Shown here: positions 10,117-18,686 of the stretch, in pieces
Numbering within the stretch: the first letter of the stretch is position 1
Layout: every line of letters begins with the position of its first letter
NCBI RefSeq assembly: GCF_003597125.1
Contig: NZ_QYYA01000002.1
Coordinates: forward strand, 248,001 to 312,000
Length of the DNA stretch: 64,000 nt
Direction: 5' to 3'
Source of the DNA: Alcanivorax profundi
GTDB lineage: Bacteria; Pseudomonadota; Gammaproteobacteria; Pseudomonadales; Alcanivoracaceae
Made by a program: the position numbers and the translations under genes
The notes under the pieces: generated by a model
Told to the model about the DNA's origin: nothing
What the model saw: only the letters and a program-made list of their open reading frames with translations
Database searches by the model: none

Positions 10117-10147
10117 ACTCTATTTCCTCAAGCTAGCTTGAGGTCAA
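10117..10147 (-). promoter_or_regulatory. SoxR-type promoter of the efflux operon
   Basis: Reading the minus strand, TTGACC (-35, 10142-10147) and TAGAGT (-10, 10117-10122) are 19 bases apart. The over-long spacer holds the perfect 18-base palindrome CCTCAAGCTAGCTTGAGG (10126-10143). The E. coli soxS promoter has the same layout and nearly the same operator (centre TTAA instead of CTAG). A 19-base spacer is the hallmark of MerR-family activated promoters. Transcription would start near 10110, about 97 bases before the adaptor start codon. Confidence 0.85.
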
Positions 10148-10577
10148 CATTGTTTTTGCCTGTTGCTGTGACGGGCAAAAACATGGAACGCATGTCGAAG
10201 AGGCGAAGAATGGCTGCGCAGGCTGCGGCAAGAATTTCCAACCGCCCGTCATGCAACCCTGGAGCGAAAGCGTAGGCCCGGGAGCAGGAATCCGGGTAGC
10301 GGGTTCCTGTTCTATGATTGCCCATTTCTGTTTTGGCAAAGAATCAGCGCCTCATCAGGGGACCAATTTCGTCCCGAGTTACGCCACGGTGACGCTAGAG
10401 TTTCAGGTAAGTGACCACGGCCGGCGCCGTCTTTCTTAGAGGGAAAACCGTTAAAAAACCGGAAAATCCCGCTAAAAATGGGGCATACGGACACAAGAAA
10501 GGAAATCCACGTGCGAATTCGAGACACAGGCGCCAGGCACAATCGACTGCCCATTCCTGCGGTCAGATAAAGTCCGC

Positions 10578-10612
10578 TTGCCAGTTTCTGCGCAGTCATT
10601 GCCTATTTCTGC
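10578..10612 (+). promoter_or_regulatory. Tandem direct repeats, probable AraC-type operator
   Basis: TTGCCAGTTTCTGC (10578-10591) and TTGCCTATTTCTGC (10599-10612) are direct repeats 21 bases apart, two helical turns, about 70-100 bases upstream of the AraC-type gene. A third copy, TTGCCCATTTCTGT, lies at 10318-10331. This spacing is what AraC-family proteins usually bind, so autoregulation is likely. Confidence 0.55.
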
Positions 10613-10680
10613 AGAAAATGTCTGAATGGGGACACAGCCCGACCCAGCCAGCCCTATACTGGCTGCCACAGGAGGCCACC

Positions 10681-11631
10681 ATGACATCACGCACCCCTGA
10701 ATTACCCAGAAATCTCAGCGCCACGCCTCAGCAGCAACTGACCCAGGTAGTCGAACGATGGGCCCGTGAGCCCGGCATGCACGAGACCCCGATTGAAGGT
10801 GTCTCCCTGTACCGTTCAGATGGCCTCACCAGCTGCAATTCCACGGTGTACGATCCCTCGCTGATTTTTATTCTCCAGGGCACCAAGACCGTTACGCTGG
10901 GCGACCGGGAAATTGTCTACGGCCCCATGAGCTATTTAGCCAACTCGGTGCATCTGCCGGTGCTGGGCCAGATTGTGGATGCCTGTGAAGCCCGTCCCTA
11001 TCTGGCCGCCAAAATCAGCATTGATCCCCAGGAAGTCACCGATCTGGTGCTGGAGCTCGGTGACCGGGTGGCACAGATGGATCCCGATGCCAGCTGCTCC
11101 GAAATGGGCTGCAGCCTGTGCATGACACAGATGGACCCGGCCATGCAGGGCGCCCTGTACCGCCTGCTCGGATTACTGGATTCACCTGAAGACGTTCCGG
11201 TACTGGCACCACTGGCTCGGCGGGAAATCATTTACCGTTCCCTGATCGGCGAACTGGGACCACGGATGCGCAAGTTTGTTGCTGCCGATTCCCAGGCCAA
11301 TCGCATTTCCCGGGTTATTTCGACCCTCAAGGATCGCTACGCTGAACCCCTGCGGGTCAAGGAACTGGCCGACTCTGCCAACATGAGCGAGTCCAGCCTG
11401 TTTCACAGTTTCAAACAGGTTACCCGCATGTCACCGCTGCAGTTCCAGAAGAAACTGCGCCTGCATGAAGCCCGTCGCCTGATGCTGACGGAAGGGCTGG
11501 AGGCGGCCACCGCCAGCTACCGGGTCGGCTATGAAAGCCCCTCCCATTTCAGCCGTGAGTACAGCCGCATGTTCGGCGCCCCGCCCAAAGCGGACGTTTC
11601 GAAATTACGTGGCGAACAGATCAGCGCCTGA
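10681..11631 (+). CDS. AraC-family transcriptional regulator (AraC_N type)
   Basis: A 316-residue regulator with an N-terminal cupin-like AraC_N domain (about residues 35-190) and a C-terminal double helix-turn-helix (about 215-310; SESSLFHSFKQVTRMSPLQF and the following recognition helix). The ATG at 10681 follows AGGAGG; the frame is open further up but without a ribosome site. Between the domains is an unusual cysteine group, C139-x4-C144-x2-C147, which could sense redox state or bind metal. It is divergent from the efflux operon, so it may control that operon as well as itself. The inducer is unknown. Confidence 0.88.
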   Translation: MTSRTPELPRNLSATPQQQLTQVVERWAREPGMHETPIEGVSLYRSDGLTSCNSTVYDPSLIFILQGTKTVTLGDREIVYGPMSYLANSVHLPVLGQIVDACEARPYLAAKISIDPQEVTDLVLELGDRVAQMDPDASCSEMGCSLCMTQMDPAMQGALYRLLGLLDSPEDVPVLAPLARREIIYRSLIGELGPRMRKFVAADSQANRISRVISTLKDRYAEPLRVKELADSANMSESSLFHSFKQVTRMSPLQFQKKLRLHEARRLMLTEGLEAATASYRVGYESPSHFSREYSRMFGAPPKADVSKLRGEQISA

Positions 11632-11650
11632 TCTGGCCCATGGCAAACGC

Positions 11651-11688
11651 AAGAGGCCGCCTCCATCCCTGGACGCGGCCTCTTTTTT
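11651..11688 (+). terminator. Intrinsic terminator of the AraC-type gene
   Basis: The stem AGAGGCCGC-c-TCCA / TGGA-c-GCGGCCTCT is followed by six T residues on the plus strand, shortly after the stop codon. The same GAGGCC...GGCCTC core recurs in stems at 40734, 43064 and 60566. Confidence 0.9.
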
Positions 11689-11730
11689 ATCGGTCCGAAT
11701 CTGGCTCGGTTTGTGCCCGAACCGCAATAC

Positions 11731-12498
11731 TCAGCTCTTGAGCCGATAACCGGTTTTGAAGATCCACCACACCAGGCCAAGACAAATGGCCAGGAACAAC
11801 CCGGTCATCCCCAGACTGACGGCGATATGGACATCAGCAGTCCCAAAAAAGCTGTAGCGGAAACCGCTGATCAGGTACACCACGGGATTGAAAAGCGTCA
11901 CCGTTTGCCAGAATGGCGGCAGCATATCGATGGAATAAAAACTCCCACCGAGGAAGGTAAGCGGGGTAATGATCATCAACGGGATGATTTGCAGTTTTTC
12001 AAACGTATCAGCCCATACCCCAATGATAAAACCGAACAGGCTGAAGGTGATCGCAGTCAACAACAGAAAGCTGATCATCAGCACCGGATACTGCACTTCA
12101 TAATCCACAAACAACCGGGCAGTGATCAGAATCAGGATACCCAGGATAGTGGACTTGGTCGCCGCGGCGCCCACATAGCCAATAACAATTTCCACGTAGG
12201 AAACCGGTGCCGAAAGCACTTCATAAATGGTACCCGAGAAGGTAGGCATATAAATGCCGAATGACGCATTGGAAATGCTCTGTGTCATCAGGGACAGCAT
12301 GATCAACCCGGGAATGATGAACGCACCGTAGCTGACACCATCAATCTCCACCATGCGCGAACCAATGGCAGAGCCGAACACCACGAAGTAGAGCGACGTG
12401 GAAATCACTGGCGAGGCAATACTCTGCATCAAGGTTCGCCAGGTACGCGCCATTTCAAACGTATAAATCGCCTTGATGGAGTAAAAATTCACTTTCAT
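11731..12498 (-). CDS. ABC-2 type transporter permease
   Basis: A 255-residue inner-membrane permease with six predicted hydrophobic segments and the ABC-2 signature region in its second half ([20 protein letters not shown], about residues 177-196). The start codon overlaps the stop of the ATPase gene by four bases (ATGA), so the two are translationally coupled and form one exporter. It resembles the YadH/NodJ-like permeases of drug or polysaccharide exporters; the substrate is unknown. Confidence 0.9.
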   Translation of the reverse strand: MKVNFYSIKAIYTFEMARTWRTLMQSIASPVISTSLYFVVFGSAIGSRMVEIDGVSYGAFIIPGLIMLSLMTQSISNASFGIYMPTFSGTIYEVLSAPVSYVEIVIGYVGAAATKSTILGILILITARLFVDYEVQYPVLMISFLLLTAITFSLFGFIIGVWADTFEKLQIIPLMIITPLTFLGGSFYSIDMLPPFWQTVTLFNPVVYLISGFRYSFFGTADVHIAVSLGMTGLFLAICLGLVWWIFKTGYRLKS

Positions 12499-13445
12499 TG
12501 GGCGCTCCCCGATTGTGCTGACGCGGTGCTGTTCACCAGATCCACAAAGATATCTTCCAGTGAGCTCTGCCGGGAATGCAGGTCCTTGAACTCGATATCT
12601 TCATCACTGAGCTTGCGCAGCAGCTCGGCAATCCCGGTGCTCTCCTGATTGGCATCGTAGGTGTACACCATGGCATAGCCGTCATCGCTGAGCTCAAGGG
12701 ATTCGTAATTCAGCGAGCCCGGCAAAGCGGACAAAGGTTCGGCCAACTGCACCGTCAATTGTTTGCGGCCCAGTTTTTCCATCAGGCGCGCCTTGTCATC
12801 CACCAGAATGATTTGCCCACGGTTGATAATCCCGACCCGGTCCGCCATTTCTTCGGCTTCCTCGATGTAGTGGGTCGTCAGGATAATCGTCACCCCCTGC
12901 TCGCGGAGCTGGCGTACCATCTCCCACATTTCACGGCGCAACTCCACATCCACACCGGCGGTAGGCTCGTCCAGAAACAGGATTTTCGGCTCGTGGGACA
13001 ACGCCTTGGCAATCATCACACGACGCTTCATGCCGCCGGACAGGGTGATGATCTTGTTGTCCTTCTTGTCCCACAACGACAAGGATTTAAGAACTTTCTC
13101 GATGTGCGCATCGTTGCGCGGTTTGCCGAACAAACCGCGGCTGAAACTCACCGTGGCCCACACCGTTTCAAACGCATCGGTGGACAACTCCTGTGGCACC
13201 AGGCCAATGGCACTGCGCGCCGCCCGGTAGTCCTTGACGATATCGTGGCCATCGGCAAGCACCGTGCCTTCAGACGGATTCACAATGCCGCAGATAATAC
13301 TGATCAGGGTAGTCTTGCCTGCCCCGTTGGGGCCCAGCAGAGCAAAGATTTCACCGGCCTGGATATCCAGATCCACATTCTTCAGGGCCTGAAACCCGGA
13401 ACCATAAACCTTGTTGAGGCCTTGAACGGAAATAACAGCTGTCAT
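12495..13445 (-). CDS. ABC transporter ATP-binding protein (ABC-2 exporter)
   Basis: A 316-residue ATPase with Walker A (GPNGAGKTT, residues 38-46), the signature LSGGMKRR, Walker B with [12 protein letters not shown] and an H-loop ([14 protein letters not shown]). A DUF4162-like C-terminal tail of about 90 residues is typical of DrrA/YadG-type ATPases. The ATG at 13445 has GAGGAG upstream; a longer frame starts at 13466 without one. It pairs with the permease gene that overlaps its 3' end. Confidence 0.92.
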   Translation of the reverse strand: MTAVISVQGLNKVYGSGFQALKNVDLDIQAGEIFALLGPNGAGKTTLISIICGIVNPSEGTVLADGHDIVKDYRAARSAIGLVPQELSTDAFETVWATVSFSRGLFGKPRNDAHIEKVLKSLSLWDKKDNKIITLSGGMKRRVMIAKALSHEPKILFLDEPTAGVDVELRREMWEMVRQLREQGVTIILTTHYIEEAEEMADRVGIINRGQIILVDDKARLMEKLGRKQLTVQLAEPLSALPGSLNYESLELSDDGYAMVYTYDANQESTGIAELLRKLSDEDIEFKDLHSRQSSLEDIFVDLVNSTASAQSGSAQ

Positions 13446-13472
13446 GGCTTTTCTCCTCGGGCGCACATTATG

Positions 13473-14867
13473 TCATGGATCCGTGTCAGCGCGGTGCGAA
13501 TCACACTCGCGTGGAGGATAAGGCAAGGCCTGTGGCCTGACCTGAATATCGGTGGTCACCACCTGCTGGTTGATTGCCAGCCGACCACCAAAACGCGCCT
13601 CGACAAACCAGGCCTGATAGCCCTTGTCCGGGTCAGTCAGATCAACCCGGTAACGCCCGTCATCATCCGCATCCAGCTCGGTGGCGTGCCAGCCATTACC
13701 GATACTCTGCTGGCGAAAATCCCGTGCGGAGGGGTTCACCGCCTGCCACAGCAGCATGGATCGCGGCGGTTCTGACGGGGTGATGACCCACTGCGGGTTC
13801 TCCAGCTGTGCGCTCACATTGGGGGGCGTTCGCCCCTCCAGAATAACGTCCAGCCAGTTGGCCACCTGACTGAGTCGCACCACCCGGTCGAGGCTATCAC
13901 CCTGGCGATGGCCGCTATTGGGGGTATAGCGCAGCCAGCGATTCGGCCCCATGTCGGCAAAATAAAACTGGCTGCTGTCGCTGACAAAGTAGGCGTCCCC
14001 GGACGCGTTGATCACCAGCTTTGGCAAGGACAATCGATCCCGTAACGCATAAGGATCCACCGTTGCCAACATGGCCTTGCCGGGCCCTGCCCGGATCAGG
14101 CAATCAATGCCCTGCTCACTGAAGGCGCGTAATGCCGGGGTGTATTCACCGTAAGCGCGATGCTGATGATCGAACTGCTTCGCCAGGTTGAGCATATCGA
14201 TGGAGACCGGCACCAGCGCGCGAATACGCGGGTCCTCGGCGGCCACCAGCCAGGCGGTCCAGCCGCGCTTGGATGACCCCAGCAGGGCAAAATCCACTAC
14301 CGGCTCGAGCCCCGGCTGCTGCGCACTGAAGGCCTGCACCGCATCCAGAGAGCGTCGTACCGCTGTGACCATGGCGTGCTGGACAGGCGCCATATCGCCC
14401 ACTCGCGCGGCGCGATCCATGGTCCAGGCCAGCAGGCTGTCTTCGCGGCGGGGGGTCGCCGTGGCATCGGCACTGAAGACCAACGGCTGATTCGGCACCT
14501 GACGTATCTCGACTACCGGCCGGCAGAAGATCAGCGCCAATGCCGTGGACAAGCTGCCGGGCGATTCCCGCAGCACCGCTCCGGGCCGGTCACCACCACT
14601 GATGATCACCAGCGCTGTGTGGTCGTCCCGCTCGCGGCCGGGACAAGCGGCAGACCACGGCACGGAAATCGAGACCTCATGCTGCCACGCTGGCTGATCC
14701 ACTTGCGATGGCGTCAACCACTGCTGGGACTCTACCAGCAGAAAATGGTGGTCCACCCACCAGCCATCCTTGCTGTGGTAATGCTGCCAGTCGACCGGTG
14801 CCGCCGGCTTGCCTGATACCCCCATCGGCAGGGCCATCACCAACCACACAGCCATCATCCATTTCAT
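13473..14867 (-). CDS. PhoPQ-activated pathogenicity-related (PqaA-like) secreted hydrolase
   Basis: A 464-residue exported protein with a signal peptide (about residues 1-19) and the PhoPQ_related alpha/beta-hydrolase fold. A nucleophile-elbow-like motif GSSKRGW (197-203) gives Ser199 as the likely catalytic residue. A downstream Asp (ASGDAYF) and His (NSGHRQGD) could complete the triad. The family name comes from PqaA of Salmonella; the reaction is not established. It is divergent from soxR, with a large inverted repeat in the gap, so SoxR control is possible but unproven. Confidence 0.82.
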   Translation of the reverse strand: MKWMMAVWLVMALPMGVSGKPAAPVDWQHYHSKDGWWVDHHFLLVESQQWLTPSQVDQPAWQHEVSISVPWSAACPGRERDDHTALVIISGGDRPGAVLRESPGSLSTALALIFCRPVVEIRQVPNQPLVFSADATATPRREDSLLAWTMDRAARVGDMAPVQHAMVTAVRRSLDAVQAFSAQQPGLEPVVDFALLGSSKRGWTAWLVAAEDPRIRALVPVSIDMLNLAKQFDHQHRAYGEYTPALRAFSEQGIDCLIRAGPGKAMLATVDPYALRDRLSLPKLVINASGDAYFVSDSSQFYFADMGPNRWLRYTPNSGHRQGDSLDRVVRLSQVANWLDVILEGRTPPNVSAQLENPQWVITPSEPPRSMLLWQAVNPSARDFRQQSIGNGWHATELDADDDGRYRVDLTDPDKGYQAWFVEARFGGRLAINQQVVTTDIQVRPQALPYPPRECDSHRADTDP

Positions 14868-14983
14868 TGCGTTACCCCGGCCTCGTGTTTGCCCGCCCGT
14901 ACCCTACACCAATCTCCCACAACGGGATGCGCCGCCATCGCGGTTTGCGCAACGACCGGGAGCCTTGCATCCTCCCGGTCACC

Positions 14984-15019
14984 CGCGTAAAACCTCAATA
15001 TTCATTGAGGTTTTACGCG
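14984..15019. promoter_or_regulatory. Perfect 36-base inverted repeat with SoxR-box-like core upstream of soxR
   Basis: Arms of 16 bases (CGCGTAAAACCTCAAT and its complement) flank a four-base centre. The inner 18 bases, CCTCAATATTCATTGAGG (14993-15010), have the outer CCTCAA/TTGAGG halves of a SoxR box, but the usual G and C next to the centre are replaced. It lies 25 bases before soxR and between soxR and the divergent pqaA-like gene, so autoregulation is plausible. The flanking -35/-10 matches are poor. Confidence 0.6.
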
Positions 15020-15044
15020 AACAGCATGGCCCGGAGACCAGACT

Positions 15045-15491
15045 ATGCGTATCAATCCGGAAGATCACGGCAAGGCACTTACCGTAGGTGAAGTGGCGGA
15101 ACGCAGTGGGGTGGCGGTGTCTGCCCTGCACTTCTACGAAACCAAAGGCCTGATTCAAAGCCAGCGCAGTGCCGGCAACCAGCGACGCTACCATCGGGAC
15201 GTCTTGCGCCGGGTGGCGGTGATCAAGGTGGCACAACGCATTGGCATTCCACTGGCAGAAATCGCCGGGGCCCTGAGCGAACTCCCCGATGGCAGAACGC
15301 CCACCGCCCGGGACTGGAAACGGCTGTCCGCCCGCTGGCGCGTGCAGCTGGATGAGCGCATCAATGATCTGACCGTCCTGCGTCACCAGCTGGATCAGTG
15401 CATCGGTTGTGGCTGTCTTTCCATCAAGGCCTGCCGACTGCGCAACCCCTGTGACGAGCTATCCGAAAAGGGTCCCGGTCCACATATATAG
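15045..15491 (+). CDS. soxR: SoxR, redox-sensing MerR-family transcriptional activator
   Basis: A 148-residue MerR-type regulator. The N-terminal helix-turn-helix ([21 protein letters not shown], from residue 12) is followed by a dimerisation helix and the [2Fe-2S] motif [12 protein letters not shown], with cysteines at 119, 122, 124 and 130, the same positions as in E. coli SoxR. The cluster senses superoxide or redox-cycling compounds. No soxS is visible nearby, as in pseudomonads where SoxR acts directly on efflux genes. A matching operator lies at 10126-10143 before the RND operon, and a divergent box just upstream of soxR. Confidence 0.95.
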   Translation: MRINPEDHGKALTVGEVAERSGVAVSALHFYETKGLIQSQRSAGNQRRYHRDVLRRVAVIKVAQRIGIPLAEIAGALSELPDGRTPTARDWKRLSARWRVQLDERINDLTVLRHQLDQCIGCGCLSIKACRLRNPCDELSEKGPGPHI

Positions 15492-15613
15492 CCTCTCACA
15501 ACACTGGCCCCCTCTTTCTCCGAGCGCCCTGCGACCTTTGTCGGCATTCATTTTGCAACCTTGAGCGGGCAAAATGGTCACACCCGTCACCTTCCCCGCA
15601 GTCAGGAGCCCGT

Positions 15614-16627
15614 ATGAATGACAACACCGTAACCGTTATCCCCGGCGATGGCATCGGACCCGACATCGTTGATGCCACCGTCCGTGTTCTGGATGCACTG
15701 AACTGTGGACTCGATTTTGAGTACGCCATCGCAGGGCAAACCGCACTGGACAAGGGGCTGGATCTGGTTCCGGAGGAGACGCTGGCCACCCTCAAGCGCA
15801 ACCGTCTGGCGCTGAAAGGCCCCATCACCACGCCAGTGGGGGGAGGTTTCACCTCCGTGAACGTGACCCTGCGCAAAACCTTTGACCTGTTTGCCAATGT
15901 GCGGCCCGCGCTCTCCATTCCGGGAGTGAAATCGCGCTACGACAACGTGGATATCATGACTATCCGGGAAAACATTGAGGGGATTTATTCTGGCTTGGGG
16001 CAGACCGTCAGTGAAGATGGAGAGACCGCTGAACTGCGCAGCAGAATCACTCGCACTGAATCCGAACGTCTGCTGCGTTTCGCCTACGACACGGCCATGA
16101 AGCAAGGCCGCAAGAAAGTCACCGTGGTGCACAAGGCCAATATCATGAAATCCACCTCAGGACTCTTCCTTGACGTGGCTCGCAAAGTTCGTGAGGACTA
16201 CCCGGCGCTGGAACACGAAGAAATGATCGTAGACGCCACCGCCATGCAACTTGCAATGAACCCGCACCGCTTCGACGTAATCGTTACCACCAACCTGTTC
16301 GGCGATATTCTCTCTGACCTGTGCGCCGGCCTGATCGGCGGCCTGGGTGTAGCCCCCGGCGCCAACATTGGCGAACACGGTGGCCTGTTCGAGGCTGTGC
16401 ATGGCAGTGCGCCGGATATTGCAGGCAAGGGTATCGCCAATCCTACCGCCATTATTCTTGCTGGCGCCATGATGCTCGACTACATCGAATTGCACGACAA
16501 GGCAAAACAGCTACGCCGTACGGTACGGCAGGTGGTGGGAGCTGGCGATGTAGTCACCCCGGACCTGGGCGGCAGAGCCAGCACCACCGAGTTCACCGAC
16601 GAGCTGATCCGGCAGCTGAAAGCCTGA
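15614..16627 (+). CDS. NAD-dependent isocitrate dehydrogenase (isocitrate/isopropylmalate family)
   Basis: A 337-residue beta-decarboxylating dehydrogenase. It has the N-terminal PGDGIGP, the substrate motif SVNVTLRK (about residues 80-87), the catalytic Lys/Asp region and the C-terminal metal- and cofactor-site stretch (TTNLFGDILSDLCAGLIGG; HGSAPDIAGKGIANP). The SxN..LR motif and length fit NAD-type isocitrate dehydrogenase of the TCA cycle better than isopropylmalate dehydrogenase. The ATG has AGGAG upstream. Homoisocitrate or tartrate dehydrogenase remain less likely options. Confidence 0.88.
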   Translation: MNDNTVTVIPGDGIGPDIVDATVRVLDALNCGLDFEYAIAGQTALDKGLDLVPEETLATLKRNRLALKGPITTPVGGGFTSVNVTLRKTFDLFANVRPALSIPGVKSRYDNVDIMTIRENIEGIYSGLGQTVSEDGETAELRSRITRTESERLLRFAYDTAMKQGRKKVTVVHKANIMKSTSGLFLDVARKVREDYPALEHEEMIVDATAMQLAMNPHRFDVIVTTNLFGDILSDLCAGLIGGLGVAPGANIGEHGGLFEAVHGSAPDIAGKGIANPTAIILAGAMMLDYIELHDKAKQLRRTVRQVVGAGDVVTPDLGGRASTTEFTDELIRQLKA

Positions 16628-16669
16628 AAAAACGCCAAGGGTCCGGTAAACAACCACCGGCTTGATAGC

Positions 16670-16698
16670 AAAACACCCGCCAATCGGGCGGGTGTTTT
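16670..16698. terminator. Bidirectional intrinsic terminator
   Basis: AAAACACCCGCC (16670-16681) pairs with GGCGGGTGTTTT through a short loop, between the convergent isocitrate dehydrogenase and hemH genes. A and T runs on the two sides let it work in both directions. Confidence 0.85.
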
Positions 16699-16726
16699 GG
16701 TGTGTTTTGTTGCGCCGTAAAAGGCC

Positions 16727-17809
16727 TTAACCGATGGCGTTCGCTCGTGCAGCACGTCCCTCTCTCGCGGCCACAGAATTATCCTCCTGGCGCCAACCTT
16801 GCAGGTTATCCTCAATCAAACGGGTGAGTGCATCCAGATGCACAGGCTCCGCATTGAGCGCAGGAATATAGGCAAAGGATTCCCCGCCTGCATCCTCAAA
16901 ATAACCGCGGTTCTCCACATCAATCTCTTCGATGGTCTCCAGGCAATCCGCAGAAAAACCAGGGCAAAAAACCTGTACCGACTTCACGCCTTCTCCCGGC
17001 AATGATTTCATGGTGGCATCCATGTAGGGCTGAAGCCACTCTTCACGGCCGAAGCGGGACTGGAATGTCGTCATCCACTGGTCGCGGCCGAGCCCAAGGG
17101 CTTCCGCCAATAAACGGGAGGTTTTATGGCACTCACAAAAGTAAGGATCGCCATTATCCAGATACCGTCTGGGGACGCCGTGATAACTGAAAATCAGTTT
17201 CTCGGCACAACCCTGCCGTTCCCGGAAAGCACGAATATGAGCTGCCATAGCCTGGATATAAGGCGGGTAGTCAGGGTAGTGACTGATAAAACGCAGATCG
17301 GGCAACCAGCGCCGCTGCATGAAGTCCCTGGCCAGAGCATCAAAGGTAGAGCCGTTGGTCGACCCTGAATATTGTGGGTACAACGGCAGCACCAGCAGTT
17401 GCCGAACGCCCTCCTCTTCCATTGCCTGCAGCTGGCTGGGAATAGAGGGATTGCCGTAACGCATGCCAAGCCTCACCACCACATCGTCACCATACTGTTG
17501 CTGCAAGCGCTCACGAATCCCCTTTAGCTGGTTCTCACTGTGCACCAGCAGCGGAGACCCCTGGTCGGTCCATACCGTTCTGTAGGCATGGGCAGAGCGC
17601 GGCGGGCGGATCACCAGAATCACCAGGTTCAAAATGAAAAACCAGATGAATCGAGGGACTTCTACTACCCTCGGGTCGGACAGGAATTCACGCAGGTAAC
17701 GACGTAATGCACCCGTTTTCGGGGCATCAGGGGTACCCAGGTTGGTAATCAGCACGCCTATTTTTCGCGGCTGACGGTGGTCAAAGTTGCTCTGTCCCTG
17801 GTAGGCCAT
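16727..17809 (-). CDS. hemH: Ferrochelatase
   Basis: A 360-residue enzyme inserting Fe2+ into protoporphyrin IX, the last step of protoheme synthesis. It shows the N-terminal GVLITNLGTPDAP, the catalytic-His region (FSYHGVPRRYLDNGDPY) and the conserved PGFSADCLETIEEI stretch near the C terminus. A GTG at 17824 is in frame, but the ATG at 17809 has GAGAGAG just upstream and aligns with the family. A hydrophobic segment near residues 56-70 could associate with the membrane. The 18-base palindrome at 17862 lies in its promoter region. Confidence 0.95.
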   Translation of the reverse strand: MAYQGQSNFDHRQPRKIGVLITNLGTPDAPKTGALRRYLREFLSDPRVVEVPRFIWFFILNLVILVIRPPRSAHAYRTVWTDQGSPLLVHSENQLKGIRERLQQQYGDDVVVRLGMRYGNPSIPSQLQAMEEEGVRQLLVLPLYPQYSGSTNGSTFDALARDFMQRRWLPDLRFISHYPDYPPYIQAMAAHIRAFRERQGCAEKLIFSYHGVPRRYLDNGDPYFCECHKTSRLLAEALGLGRDQWMTTFQSRFGREEWLQPYMDATMKSLPGEGVKSVQVFCPGFSADCLETIEEIDVENRGYFEDAGGESFAYIPALNAEPVHLDALTRLIEDNLQGWRQEDNSVAAREGRAARANAIG

Positions 17810-17861
17810 TCGGCTCTCTCTCACTGAAAGTGGCTCTTGCGATGAGCAATAGTGTAGCGAT

Positions 17862-17879
17862 ATGGCGTCAAGACGCCAT
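17862..17879. promoter_or_regulatory. Palindrome upstream of hemH
   Basis: ATGGCGTC-AA-GACGCCAT has perfect 8-base arms 53 bases upstream of the hemH start codon. It looks like a dimeric-repressor operator, but I do not recognise the regulator. The remaining gap to the thioesterase gene (17880-18093) shows no gene. Confidence 0.4.
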
Positions 17880-18093
17880 GATGTCCGTGCCTATGAGGGA
17901 GATAGGGGCTCGACTGACGCCACATTCAAAACCTGAACCTCCCAGAGCATCGCATCCCCTCTCTGCGGGAGCAGTGGTTGCACCGCGAGCGGGGAAGGCT
18001 CTACGCACCATCGTGGCCGAACGACCACCACAGAGCCCTCTCTATCATCAATGCCCTGGTTGTTGACCTTACTCGCAGCGCATAACTCAACGC

Positions 18094-18510
18094 TCACAGC
18101 GACTTTTCCTCCGGCAACGCTCCGAGATGCTGCTCCAGCACCTGACGGAATGCCACCGGGATCGGCGAGGACGCCTGCTTGTCGTGCTCGAAATGCACTT
18201 GAACGGCCTTGCCCCGCGCCACCAGCTTGCCGTTCTGCCATGCCTGATGCAGCACCACGAAGGAACTGTTCCCCAGCCGCTCAATGCCGGTGCGCAGCAG
18301 CACGTCGCTGCCGTAGTAGATCTGCCCGACAAAATCCACTTCGATACGGGCCAGGATCAGGGGCAACTCTGCAGGCTTGTTGCCTTCGGTGTTGAACAGC
18401 TCAAACAGCGGAGAGCGGGCGGTTTCAAACCAGCCCGTCACCACCGTGTTATTCACGTGGCCAAAGGCGTCGGTTTCGTAGAAACGGGGCGTCACAGTCA
18501 GTTCAAACAT
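18094..18510 (-). CDS. Acyl-CoA thioesterase (hot-dog fold, YbgC/4HBT type)
   Basis: A 138-residue hot-dog-fold thioesterase. The N-terminal [17 protein letters not shown] holds the family's catalytic Asp ([11 protein letters not shown]) that attacks acyl-CoA thioesters. Length and motif match the 4-hydroxybenzoyl-CoA thioesterase/YbgC group; the physiological acyl-CoA is unknown. It stands alone upstream of hemH and is divergent from the ABC-F gene. Confidence 0.88.
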   Translation of the reverse strand: MFELTVTPRFYETDAFGHVNNTVVTGWFETARSPLFELFNTEGNKPAELPLILARIEVDFVGQIYYGSDVLLRTGIERLGNSSFVVLHQAWQNGKLVARGKAVQVHFEHDKQASSPIPVAFRQVLEQHLGALPEEKSL

Positions 18511-18686
18511 GGGATCCTCAGTGGTTCAGCGCAAAGGCATCAATCATACCCGTGAGTAGGTGCAAATCGAACACCTGCCCGCGATCTGCCCGGCGGGCCT
18601 GTGTTTTGCTGCCCGAGCCGGTACAATGCCGCCTCTTTCACCCCGGTGCAGGCCCGCCTGCCGCTGCGTTTCTACAGGATTGTCTT

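Larger units (their letters stand above)
10014..10680. other. 667-base intergenic regulatory region between efflux operon and AraC gene
   Basis: No convincing gene: the short frames here overlap each other on both strands and lack ribosome sites. It holds the SoxR-like promoter (10117-10147), a stem-loop TGTTTTTGCC/GGCAAAAACA (10151-10183), a second imperfect stem CAGGAA/TTCCTG near 10282-10309, and three copies of the motif TTGCCNRTTTCTG (10318, 10578 and 10599). This density of signals fits a shared control region for the two divergent units. Confidence 0.6.

Noticed and set aside
10128-10339. Two short minus-strand frames of 65-68 residues in the efflux-AraC gap
   Set aside because: They overlap each other in different frames, lack ribosome sites and cover the regulatory sequences, so I treat the gap as noncoding.
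12576-13775. 399-residue open frame on the plus strand
   Set aside because: Antisense to the ABC ATPase and the PqaA-like gene, spanning the gap between them; no recognisable domain.
17891-18241. 116-residue minus-strand frame between hemH and the thioesterase gene
   Set aside because: It overlaps the thioesterase gene in another frame and has no recognisable features.
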